Source: Termitomyces sp. T153 (lineage: Eukaryota > Basidiomycota > Agaricomycetes > Agaricales > Lyophyllaceae). From it: a DNA stretch of 60,064 bases. The notes beneath the pieces were generated by a model. It saw only the letters and a program-made list of their open reading frames with translations. It did no database searches and was not told the DNA's origin. Shown piece after piece: positions 50,603 through 60,064 of this stretch; position 1 is the first letter of the stretch; every line of letters starts with the position of its first letter. The translations under genes and the position numbers were made by a program. The DNA lies in contig JACKQL020000194.1 in NCBI GenBank assembly GCA_018296165.2, positions 1-60,064 of the forward strand. Reading direction: 5' to 3'.

Positions 50603-53450
50603 TTACGCACTGTCTTCGTCATCATGGACCTGTTCGAGCGCAGCGTCTGCGCGCTGGAGGTCGCCTTCGCTAAGGCTCGAAAAGGCACCCCCTCCCGGGG
50701 TGCTTGCGCCACTCATAACGGAGCCCGATCGTGAGCGGACCTTCATTACCAGTGGGCTGTGGGAGAGACTATTAATCACCCAATTCTTAAACGAGACAAG
50801 GGAGAACGTACAAGGGATATGAATCTTCCTCGTCCTCCTTCGATGGCCAATGGTACCCACGGTAGTCGCTCGTTTTCAATCCCTGCATCTGCACATACAC
50901 ATAAACCTCGTTAGTAAACACATGCATAGGGCAAAAAGGACCACCACACCTCCTCAGTAAGCGTTCCCATATCCCCGGGCGTCACCGCACCCCTCAACCT
51001 GGGGCTAGGCGGCATGCTAATCGTCGCCCTCTCCCCACCTCCAAAATACCCTCCCTCCGCCGTCTCGTCCCACTCCACCTCCGTCCCATTCTCATTGTAA
51101 AAAGCATCCGGATATGCACGCCTAAGCGCCAGCTGCCGTGCCTTACTGTACTCGATCCCCAAATTCTTCCAATCCAACAGCGGACTTAGCCTCTCCACGC
51201 GATTGCGCTGGTTTATCCTCTGCCTCCTCGTCTTGTTGCAGAACGAGAACATGTCGTTCGTGAGCTGATTTACCGAGTCTTCTACGCTCTGCATGCGCCT
51301 GTCGACGATGTAGCACCCTTCATCTTGAGGCCGCTCGATGAGGTCTTGCATGAAACATCCAAAGCCCGAGAGGTTCGTCGTGATGGAGGGTATGCCCATC
51401 ACCGTACATTCCGCAGGTGTGTACCCCCAGGGCTCGTAGTAGCTAGGGAACACGCCGAGGTGGCAGCCCCGGACGAATTCTTCGTAGTCGAGTCCTAATA
51501 TGGGGTTGTTGGCGTTGAGGAAGTCGGGATGGAAGACAATCTTGACGCGGTCTGAGTGGTCGTTGAAGAGCCGCACACGACGAATCTGGCTGAGGATGGG
51601 ATCGTTGGCGTCGTCGGCCATGTTGTGCGTTGTCACAGGGGGAAGAGAGTTGCGCTTTAGAGCGAATATACGACGTTTGAGGAGGATGAGGTCTTCTGAT
51701 GAAAGAAGGGTGTCTGGGAGGGGATCGGGGGCGTCCCTGTGGGTGTGTACTTAGTTAAGAGTTGGATAGCATACAAGTCAGAAGCATACCCATGTACACG
51801 CGCAGCGTGGTCGAAAAGGCGCTCGCCAATGCGCTGTTGAATCTCGGTGACAGCTTCACGGAGTTGTTTGGTGACGGCCTGGCCCTTCAGGGCCTCGATA
51901 GTGTATGAGTGAGTCGCGGCTGGCATGATGATGAACGCAACAACTGTGACAGTAGAGCCCGACTTTTGTAGACGATGGTTCAAACGAGCAAGAGCCTCGA
52001 TGAACATGTCAACACCCTTGTTGCGGTATTCGTAACGACCAGCTGTGAACATCTGAGATGAGATGATGTCATCAGCGAGGTGCAGGTCGTAAATAGATCA
52101 GAAGTGATGCAAAGAGCATTGCAGCGCAAGGTAAGTTTCGCGGGAGTTGTGGACACGTCAGAAATGGAAGATGTCAAGGGAACAAACGGTGGACGCGATG
52201 AAGGTATACATAAAAAGAAAGAAGGTCAGTTGATGTGGAATAGTAAGGAAAACGAAGGTGTAACAAAGACAGGAGAAGACAGGATCAGTGGGGAAGAAAA
52301 GCCATGATCACGAGTCCACGAGTTCGAAAAAGGTCCAGGCACACGTGTCACAATCATCAAGGAACAAGGACAATAGGGGAGGCGATATGCGGGGCAACGA
52401 TGAGACGATATCGGAAGAGAAAGAGAAGGTACGCACATAGATAGTATTTTGGAGTTCAAAATTATAGTGGCCGTAGAAATGGCCCCTCACAAACTCGTTA
52501 ATCTTTTCTTTGCTCTTCGCATGGAGATTCTGAAATTCGTGCATAGCCTGGAACTTGACGACGTTGAGACCGTTGGGCAGAACACCGTCCGGTTTGCGCT
52601 TGAGTAGATGCTCAGCCTCGTACGCGGTGATGTGTGACACGGTGGTGAATACATCGGCGCAATGGGCGGCCGAACGCTCGACGCAGTAGCGATGATATAT
52701 CCCGCGTTTGCCAGCTTCGTGGTCGACGTCAAAGTATTGCAGATTGTTGTAAAAATCGACAGATCCGGCGCAGAGGTATCGTCCGAGAAGAGTAGCGTGG
52801 GTAGTGAATACAGTGGTAACGTCGATGTGGCGTTTACGGCATAGAGGGATGGCAACGCCGGCTTGCCACTCGTGGAAGTGGGCTACCACAGCGGTGGTAA
52901 GCTGGCGCGAGACATACTGGAGAAAATGAAAAACTTTAGCGATGTTGATGGAAAAATGTAAGCATCGGGAACACACTTCACCGAGGAACCAAGCGACGAG
53001 GTAGCCGAATACGATGGCCTCGTTCGTCTCGTGGTCGCTGGGCGGGCTCGGAATTCCAGCCAAATTCCACAGGTCGCCTTTCCACTCATCCAAGCGCGAG
53101 TATTGGGAGCCCGTGTCAAAGAGCAGGACGTGTGGGTTGCCCTCGACAAGCCAGCGGCCATAAAGAGACTTTACACCCTGCTTGCGCATGTTCTCGAGAG
53201 CAGCAGCTAAATGAGGGTCAGTGGGCTCCATAGTCTCGACCTCCATGGGTGCTGTCTTGTAGGACAGCGGGCCTATAAGACAGTATCTGTCGCCAAACTC
53301 TGAGACGGTGACGGGGACTTTTGTCTTTATGACAGTGTAGATGCCGCCAACCTTGTTTGCGACCTCCCATGCGCACTCGAAGAGCAACGGCCTGGAGACA
53401 TCACGCGGTGGCGCAGACACGTCGACGGGCGGGTGGACGGTGGTCGACAT
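50603..53450 (-). CDS. GSY1: Glycogen [starch] synthase, GT3 family
   Basis: Six exons: 53450-52977, 52916-52437, 52052-51790, 51736-50950, 50888-50812, 50756-50603. The exons total 2,235 nt, giving 744 residues, close to fungal glycogen synthases. The start is ATG giving [10 protein letters not shown]. The nucleotide-sugar site is [15 protein letters not shown] (~residues 30-45). The catalytic E-x7-E motif is [16 protein letters not shown]. The Arg cluster that binds glucose-6-phosphate is [12 protein letters not shown]. The C-terminus is Ser-rich ([15 protein letters not shown]), where kinases usually inhibit the enzyme. It transfers glucose from UDP-glucose to growing glycogen in the cytosol. 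Introns are 60, 384, 53, 61 and 55 nt; the 384-nt second intron is unusually long. All splice sites are GT-AG and keep frame. Confidence 0.96.
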
Positions 53451-55159
53451 CGATGGTTGTGCACAAAATTGGCGAACCCACAAAAGTTCATCATCTCTTC
53501 CAAATCAAATCTGTATGACGTCATCATCACTCGTGCCTTTCAACGACAGGCGAGATAGCTGCGATGAATGGACCTTTCTCGCAGATAAGCATATCCCAAC
53601 TCAGACGTGGCTGCGCTGTGCTGAAAGCCTCAAATAAACGGAGATATTCTTTCAAGCGGTGCGATTGAAGGCGCTCGGACTCGCTCGGAGGAAAAAGAGA
53701 ATAGGAATGTTGATACCAGATAGCGACCTACGTATCTTGAACATGCGCCAATGATTTGACCATTGGCTGTAGCTTAGGTTCTAGATCCTAGAGCTTAGTA
53801 CCATCCTCTAGATTTTCCAGTCAGAAATAGTTCACAACTGGCTCCACTTTTCTGTGATGATCGATCACTTCTGAGACGCGAATTCGACGCGTCGCCGCGT
53901 GGTCACTAAAAATTACGGCACGTGCCGCCCCTGTAAAACCTCCCTCTCATTTCTTTCAAACTACTTGATTGACACACCCGATCCTCAAGAAAACGACACA
54001 AGTCGTCCGTCAGTCGCAAAGATCCCTTCTCATGCCTGCAGACTTAGCATGTTCTAAAAACGACGTATAATCTTTTGGGCCATCATTTCAACTTGGGTTC
54101 AATGTCGGTTTCTTTTTCCATATCCGTGAACTTTTGTGTCTTGCTTTATTGTTTGTGCCCCTTTATGTCCGAGCCGGGCTATTCGGAGTGGATGTCAGCG
54201 GTTGTCAGTGACCACATATAAACACACGCTCATTCTTTTTGAGATATGACGCCTCGCAGCGATTATGCCCAGGAAGAACGGGAAAGGACATCCTCGGCCC
54301 TTAGTCCGAATACGCCCCGACCTCCTCGAGCGTCATCCCTGCCAGAGCCTCTGCGGTACCCATGCATCCAAGCCGTCCCATACATATTGTATTCGTCTTC
54401 TTCGATTCTCCTTGGCTCTTCCCGAACGACATTCTCTCTACGATCCAGCCTCTCAACAATCTGGGAATTTTTTGGAACATTATTGACAGGTGATCGGAAA
54501 TGGAGAGTATCTTGAATGCAATGTTTCGCATGTCACTTTGTTTTGGCAACGCCGCGTGCGATAGCGCTTCCATTTCATCATGTATTGTTCTCTCTGTGTG
54601 TTGCCGAGCGAAATATGACGGGAATTTCTGAGGTTTCCACTTTCCTCTCGGCTATTGGAACGATCTTTGCTTCTCCCGAGTGGTGGCGGGTGAAGGGTCT
54701 CAAGAACCTTACATGGCGAAGATCACCCCAGTGCTTGCCAATGAATGGTTTGAATGGCCGTGACTGACGACGTACGACGAAAACTAGACTTCTTTCCCCT
54801 GGAGATCTTACTACATTCAATTTTCCGGGATTTTTTCGCTTGCACTTAGGCGATACAAGCACGAAAGTGTTGGGAAGAATACATATATAGGAACCATCAG
54901 CGTTAGAGACTCTTCATAATTGAGGCTGGTACTGATTTTCACTCAGAGCAATTCACTGGATTGTGTACTAATGAGAAGTTATTGATCATCATGGGTTTCT
55001 GTTATCACTGACACTTCTGAGAGAGCCTTCTACAGTGATTCGATCGTAACTGATGAGGGACCTTTGAAGACTAGTGTGAGTATTTCGTATGTCACAGAAA
55101 CCCATAGCATCATTCTACTAACAAGGGCTGAGTAACATGCACATCAACCGTAATCTTGT
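53451..55159. other. Intergenic; no confident gene
   Basis: CpG-containing host sequence, including the glycogen synthase promoter (its first ~700 bp). A TATA-like atataaacac near 54218 lies 30 bp before an ATG at 54246 that opens a 90-codon frame (MTPRSDYAQEERERT). Several overlapping frames on both strands to 54860 lack any recognised domain and no intron model joined them convincingly. A small unrecognised gene at 54246-54790 is possible. Confidence 0.4.
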
Positions 55160-56114
55160 CTACAACGTCATCCACCCTAGGATGCCTGCCGTGATCAGAC
55201 TGGAGAGCAAGTTTACCTGGTTGTTGGTTAACAGATCCAATCCATTTATGACTCTGCCTTCTGTCGGACTCCCATCCTGTAGAATCAAGCCTCTCTCAGC
55301 GTTATAACGCGTCTTTTGTACCGTCTCCCCAAGTAAAGAATCCACTAGGCTGCCGAAGCCACCTGCAAACGAACCATATATCACCATTTGCACTACAATC
55401 TCAACGCCACATGCACCGTTCTCCCATAGGAGATCCAAAGCCATGACCAATCCAATGATGGCCCCGCCACAGGCTGAGCAGGCCGTTCCCCATGTAGTCA
55501 TTCCACCATTCGTTCCTGGGGGCACTTCTTGTCCCGTCGTCACTAGTCGAGGCTTTTTCGTGCTGAGAATGCCGAGTTCAGAGGCCAAAGTGTCGCCTAG
55601 ACAACACCCAAAGTGGCCCAAGACGGCAAACACGAATTCTCGGCTCCCCGATTGTACTGCACACCACTCCCTCGGTGCGAACGCTGGGCCATCGAGGTGT
55701 AACCCCATAAATTGAAGTGCGAACGCTTGGACACTTTGCGGAGCATGCATTGCATTCCACAACGTCACTGCTATCACGGCCCATGCGCTGTTGCTCAGAA
55801 CTTGCCATCCTGAGCGGTACCCCGCTTCAACATAACCTTCCTCCAACCGCCGCTTTCTTTCTTTACCATCTGAAGCACATCTGTATAAGTTTGCTCACTT
55901 AACATAACGCGTAATTAATCATACATTTTGTTGCTCTGCTTCCTATGAGATAAAATACGATCAGTGCGACGCCGAAGACCCGCAGCGCACCCGCAAACGT
56001 CAAGAACCCGACAGCAAATGCTGTGGCAGCCCCGCTTGGAGACAATGACCTCCTGCGCAGTCCGTGTACGCTGAGTAGAGACGCTATGGAGACCGCAAGC
56101 ACAAGGTTGTTCAT
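55160..56114 (-). CDS. DUF92 / TMEM19-family integral membrane protein
   Basis: Two exons, 56114-55925 and 55869-55160, with a 55-nt GT-AG intron; 900 nt, 299 residues, start MNNLVLAVSIASLL. Hydrophobic segments occur at the N-terminus (about residues 3-17), AAATAFAVGFLTFAGAL and FGVALIVFYLIG, and further ones later. The family signature follows: GSRATK-YGKERKRRLEEGY across the splice, SNSAWAVIAV, FAVLGHFGCCLGDTLASELG, GTNGGMTTWG and SFAGGFGSLVDSLLGETVQ. The plant relative VTE6 is a phytyl-phosphate kinase; for animal and fungal members I know of no settled role. Membrane-embedded enzyme or transporter is the most that can be said. Confidence 0.9.
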
Positions 56115-56704
56115 CCTTGGTGGTTACGCACGTCAACGTTAGAAGAATTCAAGAAATCCTGATCGTGTTTTCGATCGTGGGACCCACAGAGAGTCGGAAC
56201 GATGGGAAGTTCCGAAAAGTTCGTTGTTCCGAAGCTCACGACCGCAGTCTTCCCAATTGGATCGGCTGCTCGTACGGTAATTCAATCTGATGCAGCCTCC
56301 TTCATCCATCCTCGTTGTTGTCGTCCCCAAGATCACTACCCCTGCGCTAAGAGAAGTTCCTTTGTTCCTTCGTTCGTTCGTCGAGACATGCATTAAGACG
56401 GATAAGGAACCTTTCTGTTCGGCGAGTCGGAGTGGGCTCTTACTGAACTCCGCTCAGCCTTTTCGCCCCCGACACTAAGTGCAAATCCACCAGTGTGTAT
56501 GCCACAGTTGCGAGGCGCTGCGAATTTGACAATAAGTATCGTGCTGTGTACTTCAACTTGAACAAACTCTCTTAGTACAAGTGTGTTTCTCCTGGTTTCT
56601 CTTACCGATTACCCACAGCTCTGCCGCAGGTTCTGAAGAGGAAAGATGCTTTGGAGGTTGAACACGCAGGTGCTTGAGTGTTAGACTGGGAATTTCCTAG
56701 AGAA
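56115..56704. other. Intergenic, upstream of TMEM19-family gene
   Basis: No gene supported. It presumably contains the promoter of the minus-strand membrane-protein gene. Short frames at 56139-56478 show no domain. Confidence 0.4.
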
Positions 56705-57060
56705 GTTGAAAACTTGGACCAGACATCGTTTGAGTTTGGAAAATTCAATCTATGTCCTTGTTCAATTCACTTGGATCCGGACAGTGGGCGATTATGTGAT
56801 CGAGTACTATCTTGATTCACTCGTTCATCTCTGCTACTACGTGGATCTAATACATAGGCTGCTGCCAAAACAGATTCAGAGCTACTTCGGCAACACCACA
56901 TCAAACCAGGCTATTATTATTTTTCAGCATTTTCGGTTCTTTAGGTTCATTGATGCGAAAATCCAGTCATATGGACGGCCGACGTCTAGTCCTCGAAGCA
57001 ATCGTAGCAGGTCCCCAATTGCGTTTTCCTCCAGCCCTTGGGGCACTGGTAACTTTTATC
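56705..57060 (+). pseudogene. Inverted duplicate of part of the MID1 gene
   Basis: Plus-strand sequence resembling the minus-strand MID1 gene around its first intron: CAGACATCGTTTGAG (56718) against CAGACATCGTTCGAG in exon 1, ATCTCTGCTACTA against the intron end, and AATACATAGGCTGCTGCC with CACCACATCAAACCAGGCTAT against the start of exon 2. Similarity fades after about 56970. Because intron sequence is included, it is a genomic rather than RNA-mediated copy. A 173-codon frame through it (56706-57227) is accidental or degenerate. Confidence 0.65.
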
Positions 57061-58010
57061 AAAACAAGCCCTCAAGCGAGTCTTTATCTTGGTGTTGGGA
57101 CAGCATCTGTGGCACGGTCCCTTTTCTAATGAGTAGAGTTTATGGAATACCTATGATTTTCGAAAATCTTACGGACTATATATCTTGTTGGTCGGCAGAA
57201 GTGAGCATGAATCGCCATAGACATTGACGCTGCAAGGAAAGCTCTGGTTGAGCCCCTCCAGGTGCACAGGATATTTGCAGGACATGTATAGAAGTGCACA
57301 AATAGATCTCGAATCCCCCGTGCAGTAGTTGCTCGTTCTACTTGTACGTGTTCACATTTTCTAGCTTGTACAGAGTCCCTGACATTACTTACCCCAGCCA
57401 GCCCTTCGTATCTGTTTACCTTACATCACCCTCGTTCTTCAATCTTCTTTGAAATAACTTCCAGTGGGTCATTGTTTCATGACATTCCTCGGCATTTGTC
57501 TCATTGACCGCCGCCATTTAGATGATATTCAGTTACCACCCTTACTATTGCTTTAGTAATGGCCCCCGGCATTGTCAGCATCAACCTTGCCGACTCCGTA
57601 TTTTGTCAGATATTTATTATCTTGCTTTGCCAACGTGTACCAAGGATATGTGCGGAGAGAAAACAGGGGTCGCGCTATAGATGCTGCCAGGACAGCAACA
57701 GTCTTTGCTTGAGGTCTTGTTGACCCGATTCGCCAACCTGTGCCCCCGGCACACACCCAGCAAAACAGAGTAACTACTTTACATGCTGCTAGGACAAATA
57801 AAGGATGTCAGGCGTCGACTGTGCAGAGTGCAAGTTTGTAACTTCCATCGAATAGGTAGTTGTATTTTGTAGGAATGATAGTGCTTCGGTGATTTGTTCA
57901 TTGCAACTGGGCTGCTCAAAGTCTTAGCGTGACGTGGTCCATCGCGCGAATGCGACTCTCTCAAAGACATTGTCGTGATAATTGTCGCAACCAAGACACC
58001 GGCAGAGGCA
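57061..58010. other. Intergenic, 3' flank of MID1
   Basis: No gene supported. Short frames on both strands at 57553-57756 and 57929-58117 lack domains or overlap the MID1 3' end. Confidence 0.45.
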
Positions 58011-59601
58011 CTAACCCCCATTGCACCAAATATTACCCCATCTGTCTTGCGAGCCGCCAGTGGCACCTTGTCCTTCATCACCATCCGCACCATCGATGTA
58101 ACCAACTCCATAACTAGCTGCCGCATTAAATTGTGACGTCGGACATGTGAACCCAACAAAGGGTGGACATGCCCTGTCCACCGCATTGCACGTCTCAAGA
58201 CAAGGCAGCAGCATAAAATATGGACTGCCCATTGCAAGCAACGTCGGGCTACGTGCCTTCGAGATGTCGGTAGACTGAGCCACCAGCGCCGAGAAAACTT
58301 TTTGCGGCGCTGTTGGATCGTTGGGGTCTTTGGGTTGCAGTGCACTTAATCCAGTAGCTCTGGTATCAGGAGCTGTGCTCGTGAAGCTGATGGGATTTTC
58401 GAGGCTGGGCTCACCACAGCGCGTGAAGGTGATGCTACAGAGCCACTTCCGGTAGGCGCGTTGGCAGTCAACGCAGGTTACAATTGGCGAGTACATATCA
58501 CGTCCGCAGGCAAAGGTTGAGAGAGTAACGGTGAAGTTCGTCAAATATGAGAGAAGAGGAATGGTGATATTTTCTGGGAGGTTGGCGGCGGTGTAAACAC
58601 GCGATCCGGATATTGTTGACGGCTGTGGAAGTGGGACGGGGTACGCAACGTCGGGACAGTATGGCAGGCCATATACTAGTGGACACGTGAATGAGGCTAG
58701 AATACTCGTGAGTAGATTAAAACCAATCGCGAAGTCGATTGCGACAAAATACCTGATTTTGTTGCGAAGTAAATAGGACCACCAACCTGAGTGCTATCCT
58801 TGATAACGTATGCAGTATAGTTTGCGGAAGGGGCAAGTCCCTCCACGAGCCACTGTGTTCTCCACCCATGAGCATCCCGTAGCCATAGACTTTCATTTGA
58901 AATGGTTCCTGTAGACCTTCTAGATAACAACATACACCCTGTCTGAGGTAAAGAAGCTAGAGAAGGTGTTGATGACGTTGGAGAGATAATCAGGGTGTAA
59001 TTTGGCGACCCAGATGGCAGAGGAGGTTGTGTTAAATTAGCTGGAGGAAAGGTATAATTAGGCCATGTAGGAACATAATACCGAACCTCGGAGAATACTG
59101 GGGAGAAGATGATAGCCTGGTCTGATGTGGTGTCGCCGAGCAGCGGTAGATCTGGATTTGGCAGCAGGCTATGTATTGGATCTAGCAACAGAGATAAGTC
59201 TGTAAATCTGGCGCGAAAAGCAGAAATATACCTTCGTCAGATATTCCCACCTCGAACGATGTCTGCTCCGAGTCTTCGATTGCTAACACACCACCATCTA
59301 GAAAATTCCCGGTCCAACTTCCCAAACCATCCGTATACTCAATCTCGAAAACATCTTTTCCTCCTTCAGAGCCTGGAACAGCTACAACGGATGTATTGGT
59401 AACGAAAAACCTCGGATGAGAGTTTGTTGAGCACAGGGCGACGCTTATTGTCAGATTCACAGCAGCTGGCAGAGTAAACGCTGGTGGATTCGGAATATTG
59501 TCGGGCGAAAAAGCTGAGTTGGAGTTCAGTGGGAGCTTTTGGCGGGCCTGTGCGGCAGCTAACGCAGCTCCAAGCAGACACCAAAGAGTTTCTGGAAGCA
59601 T
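58011..59601 (-). CDS. MID1: Stretch-activated calcium channel subunit Mid1
   Basis: Three exons, 59601-59232, 59181-58753 and 58696-58011, with GT-AG introns of 50 and 56 nt; 1,485 nt, 494 residues. The chosen start (MLPETLWCLLGAALAAAQ) gives a signal peptide; an upstream in-frame ATG at 59664 would add 21 polar residues. The middle has many N-glycosylation sites (NLTIS, NYTF, NESL, NYTA, NITI, NFTV). The C-terminal half is Cys-rich with family motifs FACGRDMYSPIVTC, CQRAYRKWLC, LLPCLETCNAVDRACPPF, FNAAASYGVGYIDG and DRWGNIWCNG. Mid1 works with the channel protein Cch1 in the plasma membrane or ER to admit calcium during stress or pheromone response. Length is slightly below the yeast protein (548). 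Confidence 0.95.
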
Positions 59602-60064
59602 GGTCGAGGTCACCGTCGCCGCCAGATCGGCACGTGGCCAGCGCGATTTGATGGCCACTGGCACATGCCGTACGTACTCCTCACTATTAACGCATTCAAC
59701 ATCCTGACTCGCTAACGCAGCACTTATTCACAACATTGTCTTATGCAGGTGTCGGCGAAACCACAAGTAAAAAAAGGTAGTTGTATAATGAGGAATTGTG
59801 AGGAACCTGAGGACGTAATATCATGATTGATCCGATGTTATGAGGGCCGCGAATGATTATGACGCTGCTCGATTTGCCCTTAAATTTCAACCCTCGAGAT
59901 ACATCCTCCTTTCCAAGATGGCCACTTTGACAGATGACTTGCACTTAGGACTGTCAAATTCACTTCCTCATTTGCTCATGACTTGTCGCAATCCGTCAAC
60001 TTTGCTAAGTCTCCAAAATGAAGTTGGGTTGCCTTCTACTTTGTCGAACGAAGTGCTGCCAAAG
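59602..60064. other. MID1 upstream region to window edge
   Basis: No gene supported. It likely holds the MID1 promoter. An ATG at 60019 (MKLGCLLLC) opens a frame that runs off the window; it could be the start of a plus-strand gene, but 15 codons are too few to judge. Confidence 0.4.

Noticed and set aside
54246..54515. 90-codon frame as a gene next to glycogen synthase
   Set aside because: No recognisable domain; competing frames on both strands are equally open. Kept only as a possibility in the intergenic entry.
56706..57227. 173-codon plus-strand frame as a host gene
   Set aside because: It overlaps the degenerate inverted copy of MID1 and shows no domain, signal or intron pattern of its own.

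Overview
This window looks like a piece of an Agaricomycete (Basidiomycota) nuclear genome. The evidence is host genes split by ~50-nt GT-AG introns (glycogen synthase, a DUF92/TMEM19 membrane protein, a Mid1 calcium-channel subunit), a Crinkler-type kinase gene, and a dense mix of Helitrons, chromodomain Gypsy elements, Copia and Tc1/mariner. No rRNA, tRNA or CRISPR array was recognised. All homology calls come from reading motifs; no database was searched.

Layout. 1-10267: four Helitron pieces. Copies A (minus, runs off the left edge) and C (plus) form a ~2.5-2.7 kb inverted repeat; B is only a 3' end, abutting the 5' end of A; D (minus) carries the PIF1-type helicase half and ends inside the Rep gene of C. 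Each 3' end carries, or follows, a 58-59 bp tandem array. 10268-26324: an old Gypsy (Gypsy-1, minus) cut in its reverse transcriptase by a 9.95-kb Gypsy (Gypsy-2, plus, 11063-21015) with intact LTR ends and 5-bp target duplication. 26325-29470: a short non-autonomous LTR element holding a solo Gypsy LTR, then a truncated LTR. 29471-33965: a CpG-rich island with a Crinkler-kinase gene and a TA-flanked DNA element. 34264-40480: an alpha/beta-hydrolase gene fragment, a Copia remnant and unrecognised ORFs. 40754-46937: Gypsy-3 (minus), split by a solo LTR. 47426-49019: a dead mariner with complex long TIRs. 49080-50005: Gypsy-4 integrase scraps and one more Helitron 3' end. 50603-60064: ordinary host gene space.

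The most notable biology is Gypsy-2 and its relative Gypsy-1. The sequence directly after the 5' LTR is perfectly complementary over 13 nt to the predicted start of the element's own mRNA, the arrangement of Tf1-type self-priming elements. Pol has two consecutive retropepsin-like domains. Between the integrase chromodomain and the 3' LTR lies an antisense four-exon gene with its own TATA-like box; its introns are intact, as expected if the sense genomic RNA never has them spliced out.

A second theme is decay. By eye, old transposons are almost devoid of CpG, and most premature stops are TGA where relatives would have CGA or TGG, while Gypsy-2, the Crinkler island and the host genes keep CpG. 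This suggests cytosine methylation of transposons followed by deamination, with nested insertion order matching relative age.
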